From Gemmatimonadota bacterium (GTDB lineage Bacteria; Gemmatimonadota; Gemmatimonadetes; Gemmatimonadales; GWC2-71-9), in assembly GCA_003223395.1 (NCBI GenBank), contig QHUZ01000022.1, positions 1-64,000 of the forward strand: a stretch of DNA of 64,000 nt, written 5' to 3'. This document shows, piece after piece, positions 53,874 through 61,979 of the stretch. A model generated the notes under the pieces. The model saw only the letters and a list, made by a program, of their open reading frames with translations. It was not told the origin of the DNA and made no database searches. Numbering within the stretch: position 1 is the stretch's first letter; each line of letters opens with the position of its first letter. Made by a program: the position numbers and the translations under genes.

Positions 53874-54737
53874 ATGCCCTCCATCGTGTGGATCGATGGG
53901 ACGTGGTACGACCGCGGCAGCGCGGTCGTTTCTGTATGGGACCACGGCCTCCTGTATGGCGACGGCGTGTTCGAGGGCATCCGTGCCTACGGCGGCCGCG
54001 TCTTCCGGCTGGCCGCCCACCTCGATCGGCTGTACGCGTCGGCAAAAGCGATCTGGCTCGAAATCCCCATGACGAAGGAAGCCATGGGGCGTATGGTCGA
54101 GGAAGGCGTTGCGAAGAGCGGGATTAAAGACAACTACATTCGGCTGGTCATCACGCGGGGCGTGGGCGATCTGGGACTGGACCCCCGGAAATGCCCGAAG
54201 CCGACCGTCTTTTGCATCTTCGACACGATCAAACTCTGGCCGCAGGACCGCTACGAGAAAGGCCTCACCGCACTCACTGCAGCGACGCCGATTCTGCATC
54301 GCGAGTCCCTCTCTCCCCGCGTGAAATCCCTCAACTATCTCTCGCACATCCTCGCCAAAGTCGAAGGCATCGCCGCGGGGGTGGATGAGGTGATCATGCT
54401 CGACTCCAGCGGGTATGTCGCCGAAGCAAGTGGCATGAATCTCTTCGCCGTGTCCAACAGCACACTCAAGACGCCCCCGCCGTACACAGGCATCCTGCGC
54501 GGCGTCACGCGCGATACCGTGATCGAGCTCGGCCGTGAGGCGGGCTACGCCATCGAAGAGCTGCCGATGAACCGCTACGACCTGTACACCGCGGATGAGG
54601 TGTTCCTGACCGGAACCGCCGCCGAGGTCGTGGGGATTTCAAAACTCGACGGCCGGGCGATCGGGAACGGGGTGTCCGGACCCGTCACGCGAGACCTGGC
54701 AACTCGCTTCCGCGCCTACGTTACCCGGGACGACTGA
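53874..54737 (+). CDS. ilvE: Branched-chain amino acid aminotransferase
   Basis: PLP-dependent fold-type IV transaminase, 287 residues, for Ile/Leu/Val interconversion with the 2-oxoacids. Motifs are VVSVWDHGLLYGDGVFEGIRAYGG, RLVITRG, the PLP lysine in SLSPRVKSLNYLSHIL, GYVAEASGMNLFAV and EVFLTGTAAEVVGI. A D-amino-acid transaminase-like specificity cannot be fully excluded, but the length and GDGVFEGIR string fit IlvE. It lies 45 nt after tRNA-Lys. Confidence 0.92.
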   Translation: MPSIVWIDGTWYDRGSAVVSVWDHGLLYGDGVFEGIRAYGGRVFRLAAHLDRLYASAKAIWLEIPMTKEAMGRMVEEGVAKSGIKDNYIRLVITRGVGDLGLDPRKCPKPTVFCIFDTIKLWPQDRYEKGLTALTAATPILHRESLSPRVKSLNYLSHILAKVEGIAAGVDEVIMLDSSGYVAEASGMNLFAVSNSTLKTPPPYTGILRGVTRDTVIELGREAGYAIEELPMNRYDLYTADEVFLTGTAAEVVGISKLDGRAIGNGVSGPVTRDLATRFRAYVTRDD

Positions 54738-54771
54738 TTTCTCCTGCAGCACCCTGGAAAGCGCTAACCCA

Positions 54772-54800
54772 TTGACCGGTCACAAGCTAACCCTCATATT
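54772..54800 (+). promoter_or_regulatory. Candidate sigma-70-type promoter for the small-gene/mltD operon
   Basis: TTGACC, a 17-nt spacer and CATATT lie 40 nt upstream of the first small gene (ATG 54840). The -35 matches 5/6 and the -10 4/6 of the consensus. It is in the 102-nt gap after ilvE. Confidence 0.4.
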
Positions 54801-54839
54801 GGGGGCCCTTTGCGCTTCGTTCCGCGCTCGAGGTGAGCC

Positions 54840-55091
54840 ATGTCATGGCGAGTAATTGCGCATGGGGACCAGGTTTGGCATGTGGACGCGGTCGCCGAGC
54901 GTCACGCGAATACGTCCGCTTGGCAGTTGGTCTTGTCGTTTCGCGCCGCGTCTGAGTCACTCCCGGGTCGGCGCCGGTCGTTCTGGACGCCGTATCCGCT
55001 GGAGGCCACCTCGAAGTCGTCACTGTTCATCCAGGCCGAGCGGATCCCGGACGCCGCGCTGTCGCAGCTGCTCGCGGAGCGTCTCTCGTGA
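54840..55091 (+). CDS. Small hypothetical protein
   Basis: 83 residues (MSWRVIAHGDQVWHVDAVAE ... SLFIQAERIPDAALSQLLAE). The pattern of a short beta meander (WHVDAVAER; WQLVLSFRA; SSLFIQAERIP) ending in a helix suggests a small folded domain, but I recognise no family. Coding status is supported by the 4-nt GTGA overlap with the next gene and by a plausible promoter upstream. Confidence 0.6.
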   Translation: MSWRVIAHGDQVWHVDAVAERHANTSAWQLVLSFRAASESLPGRRRSFWTPYPLEATSKSSLFIQAERIPDAALSQLLAERLS

Positions 55092-55336
55092 GCACCGCGA
55101 ACCTGCAGGATCTCCGGCGCGTCGTCAGCGCGGTAACGCGGTTACGGGGTGAGACGGTCAAACATGTCACGGTGCGCTCCGACGTCAGGCACGTGAAAGT
55201 GGAATTCGACAGCGGGCTGATTCTCGTCATCTCGGCTGAGCAGGATGCGCAGGGACGTCCGCGTCTCGAGGTGGATGTGGTTGAAGCGACTCAGGACTCG
55301 GGCGTGAAACAGCAGATCGAAGTTCGGTTCGAGTGA
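55088..55336 (+). CDS. Small hypothetical protein
   Basis: 82 residues, starting GTG within the previous stop (GTGA). An N-terminal helix (LQDLRRVVSAVTRLRGE) is followed by alternating strands (HVTVRSDVRHVKVEFDSGLILVISAEQD; RLEVDVVEAT; QIEVRFE). Acidic C-terminus. Family unknown. It lies between another small gene and the LeuA-regulatory-domain-like gene, and all three are tightly spaced. Confidence 0.6.
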   Translation: MSTANLQDLRRVVSAVTRLRGETVKHVTVRSDVRHVKVEFDSGLILVISAEQDAQGRPRLEVDVVEATQDSGVKQQIEVRFE

Positions 55337-55346
55337 GGTTGCTCAA

Positions 55347-55748
55347 GTGCCCGACGAGCGCCTGCGGTTTCAGGAGTTCGGTTTTCAGCGGCTGGCCAAC
55401 GGCCGCTGCCGGGCCAAGGTGGTGCTGACGTGGTCTGATGGCCGGCGGTTCGAGGGATCATCGGACGGCGTTTCGTCACAAACCGGCGAGCTGCGCTGTT
55501 GCGCGGTGGCAGCCGTGAACGCTTTGGAGCAGGCCGTACAACCCCGGCTCACGTTCGAGTTGCTGGGCGTGAAAGCGGTGCGCGCGTTCGACGCGACGGT
55601 GGTGATCGTCTCGCTGTCGGCGCGCGCGGAAGAGACGACGCGACTGGTTGGATCGTGTTTGACGGAAGTCGATCCGCCTCGCGGCGCGGCACTTGCAGTG
55701 TTGAATGCGACAAACCGCTTACTTGGGAATTATCTGACGACACGATGA
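55347..55748 (+). CDS. Stand-alone LeuA-regulatory-domain-like protein
   Basis: 133 residues resembling the C-terminal allosteric (leucine-binding) domain of 2-isopropylmalate synthase without the catalytic TIM barrel: AKVVLTWSDGRRFEGSSDGV, AVAAVNALEQAVQP, LLGVKAVRAFDATVVIVSL and GAALAVLNATNRLLGNYL. This is pattern recognition, not a search result. The start is GTG 55347. It overlaps mltD by ATGA. Position near ilvE hints at a branched-chain amino acid link, but the operon otherwise is cell-wall related. Confidence 0.55.
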   Translation: MPDERLRFQEFGFQRLANGRCRAKVVLTWSDGRRFEGSSDGVSSQTGELRCCAVAAVNALEQAVQPRLTFELLGVKAVRAFDATVVIVSLSARAEETTRLVGSCLTEVDPPRGAALAVLNATNRLLGNYLTTR

Positions 55749-57277
55749 AACGACTGACGGCAGTGTGGTTCTCGATGTTGAGTGCAGCGGCGCTCGCCGC
55801 CTGCGCCGGCGCACATATTCCTCCCGCTCCCGTGACCTCGCTGCCCGGATCCCAAGCGGCAACCCGCGACAGCTCTGCGGTACAGCTCGGGACGGCGCTG
55901 GCGACGGTCGAGCAGGACTCCGCCGCCGATCAGTCGGCCCTGGACAGCCTCCACGCGCGGTCCGCCGACTCGCTCCCCGCACCCCGCACCGACGTGGCCG
56001 TGCGCGGCGAGGACGTGCGCAAGGAGGCGGAAGACCTCTTCGGCCGAGACGCGACGACGACATTCGACATCGACGTCTCGAACTTTGCGGGCAATCGCCG
56101 GGTGCTCGAGTACCTGGAGTTCTTCCAGCTCGACTCGCGCGACCGCTTCGAGATCTGGCTGTCCCGTCTGGGGCGCTATGAGGGCATGATCCGGGAGCGG
56201 CTGCGCGCGCGCGGCCTGCCGGAGGATCTGGTCTATCTCACGTTGATCGAAAGCGGGCTGTCGAATACGGCGGTGAGCCGCGCCCGTGCGGTCGGGATGT
56301 GGCAGTTCATGGCGTCCACGGGTCGGGGCTATGGCCTGCAGATCGACCCCTGGGTGGACGAACGGCGCGATCCGTTCAAGGCGACCGACGCCGCGGTCAA
56401 TCATCTCCAGGACCTCGTCCAACGCCTCGGCAGCGTCTATCTGGCGGCCGCGGCGTATAACGCGGGCGCCGGCCGCATCGAGCGGGAGATCCGCCGGCTG
56501 CCGGGCGAGCCGGACACCGTGGATGACCAGACGTTCTTCGAGATCGCCGACCGGCGCAATCTCCGGCGTGAAACGCGCGACTATGTGCCGAAGTTGATCG
56601 CCGCGGCGTTGATCGCCAAGCAGCCCAGCCGCTACGGCTTCACGGACATCCTGCGCCTGCCGCCACTCGTCTTCGACGAGGTTTCGGTGCCGGATGCGAC
56701 CGGGCTCGACGTACTGGCGCGACTGGCCGATACCACGGTCGCGGCGCTGCTCGAGCTGAATCCGCAGTTCGTGCGCGGCATCACGCCGCCGCAGCGCCCG
56801 GTCGTCGTGCGCGTGCCGCGGGGCAGGGGCGCGGCGGTCGCGGAGCGATACGCCGATCTCCCGGTCAACGAGCGCGTGACGTTCGTGGACCACTACGTCA
56901 GCTCAGGCCAGACGCTGTCCGGCATCGCGCAGCGCTACATGGTGACCGTCACCATGTTGCAGGCGGCGAACCCCCACCTGCGCACGCACGCGCTGCGCGT
57001 GGGGCAGCGGATCATCGTGCCGATGAGCGGCCGTGTGGTGCCGCGCGGTGCGTGGAGCAACCCGCCGGAGCCCCGCGTCCGCCGCGTGTCGAGCCGGTAT
57101 CGCAGCGTGAGCAGCCTGCCCTCCGATGGCACGCGCCATCGCGTGGCGCGCGGCGAGACCGCGAGCGGCATCGCGCGCCAGCACGGGATCGGGCTGGCGG
57201 CGCTGCTGGAAGCAAATGATCTGACGATACGCAGTGTGATCCGGCCCGGTGACGTCCTGCTGATTCCGAGCCGGTAA
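55745..57277 (+). CDS. mltD: Membrane-bound lytic murein transglycosylase with two LysM domains (MltD-like)
   Basis: Peptidoglycan-cleaving lipoprotein of 510 residues. Lipobox is ALAAC (FSMLSAAALAAC). An SLT domain (~155-290) has the catalytic Glu in YLTLIESGLSNTAVSRARAVGMWQFM and AAAYNAGAGRIERE. Two LysM peptidoglycan-binding modules follow (~385-430, YVSSGQTLSGIAQRYMVTVTML; ~465-508, HRVARGETASGIARQHGI). ATG 55745 is within the previous gene's stop. A second SLT gene converges on it. Confidence 0.93.
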   Translation: MKRLTAVWFSMLSAAALAACAGAHIPPAPVTSLPGSQAATRDSSAVQLGTALATVEQDSAADQSALDSLHARSADSLPAPRTDVAVRGEDVRKEAEDLFGRDATTTFDIDVSNFAGNRRVLEYLEFFQLDSRDRFEIWLSRLGRYEGMIRERLRARGLPEDLVYLTLIESGLSNTAVSRARAVGMWQFMASTGRGYGLQIDPWVDERRDPFKATDAAVNHLQDLVQRLGSVYLAAAAYNAGAGRIEREIRRLPGEPDTVDDQTFFEIADRRNLRRETRDYVPKLIAAALIAKQPSRYGFTDILRLPPLVFDEVSVPDATGLDVLARLADTTVAALLELNPQFVRGITPPQRPVVVRVPRGRGAAVAERYADLPVNERVTFVDHYVSSGQTLSGIAQRYMVTVTMLQAANPHLRTHALRVGQRIIVPMSGRVVPRGAWSNPPEPRVRRVSSRYRSVSSLPSDGTRHRVARGETASGIARQHGIGLAALLEANDLTIRSVIRPGDVLLIPSR

Positions 57278-57294
57278 CCGACCGGCACCCGTGG

Positions 57295-57942
57295 TTAGTG
57301 GTGCCGGAATCCCTTCATAACTTCCGCTTCATAGCCGTTCGCGGGATCGCGACCGGCACCCAGCAGCTGCTCGACCTTCGCCGGGCCGCGGTTGTAGGCC
57401 AGTAGTGCCAACGACATGTTGGCGGGATAGCGATCCAGCAGATCCCGCAGGTAGCGGAACCCGATCCGCAGGTTCGTGTCGCGGTCATACAGCTGCTGCG
57501 TCGTCAGCCCGGGCTCGTACAGCCGCGCCGTGCTGGGCAGCACCTGGGTGAGCCCGACCGCCCCGACATGACTCGTGGCGCGCGGGTTGAACCCCGACTC
57601 GACCCTCACCAGACGGAACGCGAGGCCGGGATCGATCCCCTCGCTCAGCGCGACGTCATAGACCGCCGTCGCCATGTCGGCGGGCAGCCGGTAATGCGTC
57701 GAGTACTGCATGATCGCATCGACGCGGTCGAGCTGCAGCCGGGCGACTTCGAGCTCGCCCTGCTTGGCATCGAGCTGCTGGCGCAACGACCGCAGTTCAC
57801 CGAGAAGCTCGGTGCCCGATGCGGGCGCGCGCTCAGTATCGGTCGTCGTGCCGCCCGCCCACCCACCCACGGTACTGATGAGCAGTGCGGCCAGCACGAT
57901 CATCCCGCCGCGAAGTATCAAACGTTGAGTTTTCGTCTGCAT
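57295..57942 (-). CDS. Soluble lytic transglycosylase-like (SLT domain) protein
   Basis: 215 residues. ATG 57942 has GGGGAGGA upstream. A signal/TM segment (LILRGGMIVLAALLISTVGG) and a coiled coil (LLGELRSLRQQLDAKQGELEVARLQLD) precede the SLT domain with catalytic Glu in FRLVRVESGFNPRATSHVGAVGLTQVLPST, and LALLAYNRGPAKVEQLL. It is anchored to the inner membrane or periplasmic. It is convergent with mltD with a 17-nt gap. Confidence 0.88.
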   Translation of the reverse strand: MQTKTQRLILRGGMIVLAALLISTVGGWAGGTTTDTERAPASGTELLGELRSLRQQLDAKQGELEVARLQLDRVDAIMQYSTHYRLPADMATAVYDVALSEGIDPGLAFRLVRVESGFNPRATSHVGAVGLTQVLPSTARLYEPGLTTQQLYDRDTNLRIGFRYLRDLLDRYPANMSLALLAYNRGPAKVEQLLGAGRDPANGYEAEVMKGFRHH

Positions 57943-58004
57943 AGTCCTCCCCTGTTCATTGACTTCCTGCAAGTCAAGCATGGATCACCTGCGTCAAGCA
58001 CCTG

Positions 58005-58466
58005 TCAATCATCGCGTGGAGCCTTTTGCTTCTCCACGAGCTGCACATCTCCGATTACCATGCTGCTGTCGACGGCTTTGACCATGTCGTATACGGTCAA
58101 TAACGCCACGGCGACCGCAGTTAGTGCCTCCATCTCTACGCCGGTCCGACCAACCGTCCGCACCTTCGCCGAGATCCGCACGCCCGGCAGCGCTTCTGCC
58201 AGGCTCGCCTCGACCTCCACGTGGTCGAGACCCAGGGGGTGGCAGAGCGGGATAAGCTCCGCCGTCCGTTTCGCTGCCAGCGTTCCCGCGACCTCGCTCA
58301 CTGCGAGCACGTCGCCCTTGGCGATAGCCTGTTCGGCCACCAGCCGGAACGCTTCCGGCGACATCCGAATCGTCCCCGTCGCGACCGCCGACCGATCCAT
58401 CATCGGCTTGTCGCCCACATCGACCATTCGGGCGCGGCCAGCCTGGTTCAGATGCGACAGCTTCAT
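58005..58466 (-). CDS. moaC: Cyclic pyranopterin monophosphate synthase MoaC
   Basis: Molybdenum cofactor synthesis step forming cPMP, 153 residues. Conserved strings are MVDVGDKPMMDRSAVATG, GDVLAVSEVAGTLAAKRTAELIPLCHPL and GVEMEALTAVAVALLTVYDMVKAVD. The active-site Lys and Asp residues fall in AAKRT and YDMVKAVD. It overlaps the holB stop by 4 nt (ATGA). No other moa gene lies in the window. Confidence 0.96.
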   Translation of the reverse strand: MKLSHLNQAGRARMVDVGDKPMMDRSAVATGTIRMSPEAFRLVAEQAIAKGDVLAVSEVAGTLAAKRTAELIPLCHPLGLDHVEVEASLAEALPGVRISAKVRTVGRTGVEMEALTAVAVALLTVYDMVKAVDSSMVIGDVQLVEKQKAPRDD

Positions 58467-59509
58467 GACTGTCTCGTCACCTGCAGGTCCTCGGCCAATA
58501 CGGCAGCCAAGAGCTGCGGGTTCACATTGCCCTGCGCGAGATCGCGCGCGTCCATCACCAGGGCGATCGCCTCGACCAGCTTTTCCGTGTCGCCCCCGCG
58601 CCTGGCTTCACTGCGCAATCTCGTCGCCAACGCGTCCAGCATGTCGGTGAAGCCCCCACGCGCCTGAAACGGCACCTGCCCAAGCGCGAACAACCAAGGA
58701 GCTTCCAGAAACCGTGCTGCCAGATCTTCCGCCGGTTGGCCGGCGCGGCCGCTTCCTGTCGCAAAGAGCTTGCCAATGCACCCTGCAGCAGCCGTAACTC
58801 GTTGTGCCAATTCAGCTTTGCTGCCAATTCCGAGCGTTTGCTGTGCGAAAGCTGTCACGTCACTGTCGGCGATTCGTGCCACACGAACGAGCACAACGCG
58901 CGACATGATCGTCGGAAGCAGGGCGTTGGGGTCCGCGGCCGTGATAATGATCACCGAGTCCGCGGGCGGTTCCTCGAGCGCCTTGAGCAGCGCGTTCGCT
59001 GCCACTTCCGTCCCCAGCTGCGGGATCAGCCGTTCCGCATCCCCGACGATGAAGACTTTTTGCTTGCCCATCGCCGGCGTCAGCGCCAGCCGTTTGAGCA
59101 GCAACCGGACCGAGGCAACCGGATGACTCGCCAGTCCCACGACGGGCGCGTACAACGGTTGCTCCCGGCGCACCGTCATTTCCTCGGCCAACGCATCTGC
59201 GACGAGATCGACCTGCTTCTCGGCGTCTCCGGTGCTCGTCCCACCGCGTTTGCTCAACTCTACCGGCACGAACCAGTGCACGTCGGGGTGTTGCAGCGAA
59301 ACCACAAGTCGGCACGCGCGGCATTGGCCGCACGGTTCCTGGCCTGGGCCTTCGCAATGGATCAGTTGGGCTAGCCACAGCGCGAGACGCTGCTTCCCTA
59401 CGCCACGAGGTCCGGCAAGCAGAAGCGCTTGCGGCAGCTTTCCGGAGGCGTGGGCGCCCGCCAGTTTGGTCTTAACCCTTTCGTGCCCGGTAAGGGGCGG
59501 TAAAGGCAT
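58463..59509 (-). CDS. holB: DNA polymerase III delta prime subunit-like ATPase
   Basis: Clamp-loader subunit of 348 residues. Walker A is AGPRGVGKQRLALWLAQ, the zinc module is CEGPGQEPCGQCRACRLV, sensor/SRC region VANALLKALEEPPADSVIIITAADPNALLPTIMSRV. The Walker A lysine is kept, unlike in E. coli HolB. A DnaX-type role is less likely because of the short C-terminus. Upstream is an AT-rich intergenic stretch. Confidence 0.88.
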   Translation of the reverse strand: MPLPPLTGHERVKTKLAGAHASGKLPQALLLAGPRGVGKQRLALWLAQLIHCEGPGQEPCGQCRACRLVVSLQHPDVHWFVPVELSKRGGTSTGDAEKQVDLVADALAEEMTVRREQPLYAPVVGLASHPVASVRLLLKRLALTPAMGKQKVFIVGDAERLIPQLGTEVAANALLKALEEPPADSVIIITAADPNALLPTIMSRVVLVRVARIADSDVTAFAQQTLGIGSKAELAQRVTAAAGCIGKLFATGSGRAGQPAEDLAARFLEAPWLFALGQVPFQARGGFTDMLDALATRLRSEARRGGDTEKLVEAIALVMDARDLAQGNVNPQLLAAVLAEDLQVTRQS

Positions 59510-59703
59510 GGGCGCAATCTAGCTGCGGGGTCAGTGCGCTGCGCCACTCTAGGCCGTAACTCATTATAGGCCAAGCTAGTACCATTACACTCTTGGCCTT
59601 GCGCATACTTAACTACATGATGGGGACGTGATTAAGCAATTAAGTGAGCGCGCACTCGCGAGATTGTATCGATATTATCGATTTTTTTCGGGTTTTGTTT
59701 GGG
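59510..59703. other. AT-rich intergenic island with two dyads
   Basis: About 190 bp without a gene. Composition is visibly AT-rich compared with the GC-rich surroundings, especially 59560-59700. AGGCCAAG/CTTGGCCT (59568-59575 and 59592-59599) form one dyad. ATCGATA-T-TATCGAT (59668-59682) forms another, followed by T6-T7 on the plus strand. It holds the holB promoter region and the 3' end of the phosphorelay operon. No gene seen. Confidence 0.5.
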
Positions 59704-59796
59704 CTAGGAGGCCTGGGCTTGCAGGACGGGGACGGTCAGCTCCGCGTCTTCTGCGCGGTCCTCGACCACCAACACGCGGAGAGACTTGGTGCCCAC
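59704..59796 (-). pseudogene. Stump of a response-regulator receiver domain
   Basis: A 30-codon minus-strand ORF, GTG 59796 to TAG 59704, encodes VGTKSLRVLVVEDRAEDAEL followed by a short unrelated tail and stop. LRVLVVEDRAEDAEL is the unmistakable first strand and acidic pocket of a receiver domain. The remaining ~100 residues are missing. It begins 3 nt after the stop of the intact regulator gene, as a native operon member would. It is too short for the ORF track. Confidence 0.65.
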
Positions 59797-59799
59797 CGA

Positions 59800-60219
59800 T
59801 TATTGCGGGGGATGGTTCAGCAACAGCCAGTAGAGTCCCACGTCGGAGACGGCGCGGGCAAAGGCGTCGAAATCCACGGGTTTTACGATATAGCTGTTCG
59901 CGCCGAGCGCGTACGCCCGCTCGATGTCGGGCTCTTCGCGCGACGAGGTCAGGACCACGATCGGAATTGTCTTCGTGCGGTTGTCGTTTTTCAGCCGGCG
60001 CAACACTTCCAGGCCGTCCACCTTCGGCAATTTGAGGTCGAGCAGGACCACCTTGGGCACCGGACTCGCTCCATCGGCGAAGAACTCCATCGCCTCCGCA
60101 CCGTCGTGACACAGGAATACCTGGTTGGCGAGATTGCGCTGCTTGAGCGCGCGGAGCGTCAGCTCCGCATCGTTGGCGTTGTCCTCGACGAGCAGGATCT
60201 CGACTCCCTTTGGTTGCAT
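59800..60219 (-). CDS. Single-domain response regulator (Rcp1/CheY-like)
   Basis: 139 residues consisting only of a receiver domain: acidic pair [13 protein letters not shown], acceptor [13 protein letters not shown], Thr/Ser in [11 protein letters not shown], and Lys in YIVKPVDF. The [11 protein letters not shown] start and YWLLLNHPP end are typical of the Rcp1-type regulators paired with phytochrome-like kinases. ATG 60219 overlaps the upstream kinase stop (TGATG). With no output domain it probably passes phosphoryl groups within a relay. Confidence 0.9.
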   Translation of the reverse strand: MQPKGVEILLVEDNANDAELTLRALKQRNLANQVFLCHDGAEAMEFFADGASPVPKVVLLDLKLPKVDGLEVLRRLKNDNRTKTIPIVVLTSSREEPDIERAYALGANSYIVKPVDFDAFARAVSDVGLYWLLLNHPPQ

Positions 60220-61979
60220 CAGCGCTCCTCGCCTGGCAGGGTGAAGTAGAACGTGGCGCCCTGATTCACGGCGCCTTCCGCCCACACGCGGCCGCCGTGC
60301 CGTTGCACGATGCGCTTGACGATCGCGAGGCCGACGCCGGTGCCGTCGAACTGCTCGGTGCTGTGCAACCGCTGGAAGACGCCGAACAGCTTGTCGGCGT
60401 AGCGCGCGTCAAATCCCGCCCCGTTGTCTTTCACGTAGTACACGGTCTGGCCGCCGTCCGCCTGCGAACCGACTTCGATCTTCGCGCTGGGGCGATCGCG
60501 GGTGAACTTCGCGGCGTTCAGCAGCAGGTTGCTCATCACCTGGCGCAGCAGGCCGCGATCGCCGCGCGCGGCCGGCAGTGGGTCGATTCGGATCTCCAGC
60601 GAACCGTTCCTGCCGGCTTCGGTGCGTTGCACTTCGTCCGCGACCAGCTGCGTGAGCTCCTTCATATCCACGGGCCCCGTCGCGAGGTCGGTACGTCCGA
60701 GACGCGAGAAGGCGAGCAGATCGTCGATCAGTTGCCCCATGCGGCGGGTGTTCTGATCGATCACGCCGAGCAGCCGCTGGGCCTCGGGATCGAGCTGGGC
60801 GTGGTGGTCCTCGAGCAGGATCCGGGCGAAGCCATGAATCGCGCGCAGCGGCGCCCGCAAGTCGTGCGAGACCGAATAGGAGAAAGACTCCAACTCCGCG
60901 TTGGTCCCCTCCAGCGCCTTCGTGCGCTGGGCGACCTGCGCTTCGAGGTGATGGTGCGAGCGGGAGACCTGCTCGGCCATCGTGTTGAACGACCGCGCCA
61001 GCTTCCCCAGCTCGTCGTCGCGTCCGACGGGGACTCGCTGGGTGAGGTCGCCCGTGGCGATCGCTTCTGCTGCTTGAGTCACGCCGACCAGCGGCGCCGT
61101 CAGACGGCGGCTCCCCCACCATGCGGCAAGGGTGCCGATGATGACGATCAGCGCGGCAAAGGGTGCCATGGTCAGCAGGTAGGCCTGTGCCGGGGCGACG
61201 ATCAAACGGGTCGGCACCTCCGTGGCCACCATCCAGGGCGTCCCCGGCACAGCCATCGCGATCGCCCGCTGCGCCTCGCCGCGCTCGTATCGCGTGGGCC
61301 TGGGGCTGTTCCGCACGTTTGCCGGGGGCGCGCTCACGATCGACGCGAAATCGGTCCACGGATCGCCGGCGGCATTGCCGAACAGGAAGGCCATGTCGCC
61401 CCCGGACAGACCGGTCAAAAACCGGCGTGTCCGCTCATTGAGCTGGAGGCGGGCGACCTGCTGCACGATTCCGCCCGACCGTTCCCCTGACCCGGACCGC
61501 TCCGTGCCGATCGTCGCCGCCGCGACGCCGAAGAACAGCACCGTATCGCGCCGCTGCAACGGGCCGAACCGCGCCGAGTCGGTGCCCGGCGAAACGAGGA
61601 CGCTGTCGCCAAATGCAAAGCGGCCGGTGCTCAGCAACAGCCGGCCGCTGAAATCCCGCAGCTCGAGCCGGGCGTTGCTGGCGGTATCGAGGGTGATGCG
61701 ACGCAGCGCGGCTAACGCCTGCTCCCGGCCCCGTTGTCCGCCGGAGCGCAGGAACGCCACGACGTCGCTGTCCTTGGCGAGTGCGGTGACGCGGCCGCGC
61801 TGCTGGCCGGATTGGAATAAGTCGACCAACACGCTGTCCACAAACCGTAGCCGCGTGTCGGTGACCGACCGGCTGGCTTGTCGGACCTCCCCGTATCCAA
61901 TGGTTAGCTGCACGATGGCCACGGCCAATAACAGCGCCGTCACGAACAACGGGAACGTGCGCTGGATCGATCTCATCAT
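60219..61979 (-). CDS. Membrane sensor histidine kinase (extracellular sensor-HAMP-HisKA-HATPase)
   Basis: 586 residues. TM1 (~8-28, [21 protein letters not shown]), a ~240-residue periplasmic sensor, TM2 (~265-288), HAMP ([20 protein letters not shown]), a coiled coil, HisKA with [19 protein letters not shown], and HATPase_c ([34 protein letters not shown]). The SHDLRAPLR form is common in bacteriophytochrome-type kinases. Its regulator follows immediately, and the hybrid kinase precedes it with a 4-nt overlap. Confidence 0.92.
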   Translation of the reverse strand: MMRSIQRTFPLFVTALLLAVAIVQLTIGYGEVRQASRSVTDTRLRFVDSVLVDLFQSGQQRGRVTALAKDSDVVAFLRSGGQRGREQALAALRRITLDTASNARLELRDFSGRLLLSTGRFAFGDSVLVSPGTDSARFGPLQRRDTVLFFGVAAATIGTERSGSGERSGGIVQQVARLQLNERTRRFLTGLSGGDMAFLFGNAAGDPWTDFASIVSAPPANVRNSPRPTRYERGEAQRAIAMAVPGTPWMVATEVPTRLIVAPAQAYLLTMAPFAALIVIIGTLAAWWGSRRLTAPLVGVTQAAEAIATGDLTQRVPVGRDDELGKLARSFNTMAEQVSRSHHHLEAQVAQRTKALEGTNAELESFSYSVSHDLRAPLRAIHGFARILLEDHHAQLDPEAQRLLGVIDQNTRRMGQLIDDLLAFSRLGRTDLATGPVDMKELTQLVADEVQRTEAGRNGSLEIRIDPLPAARGDRGLLRQVMSNLLLNAAKFTRDRPSAKIEVGSQADGGQTVYYVKDNGAGFDARYADKLFGVFQRLHSTEQFDGTGVGLAIVKRIVQRHGGRVWAEGAVNQGATFYFTLPGEER

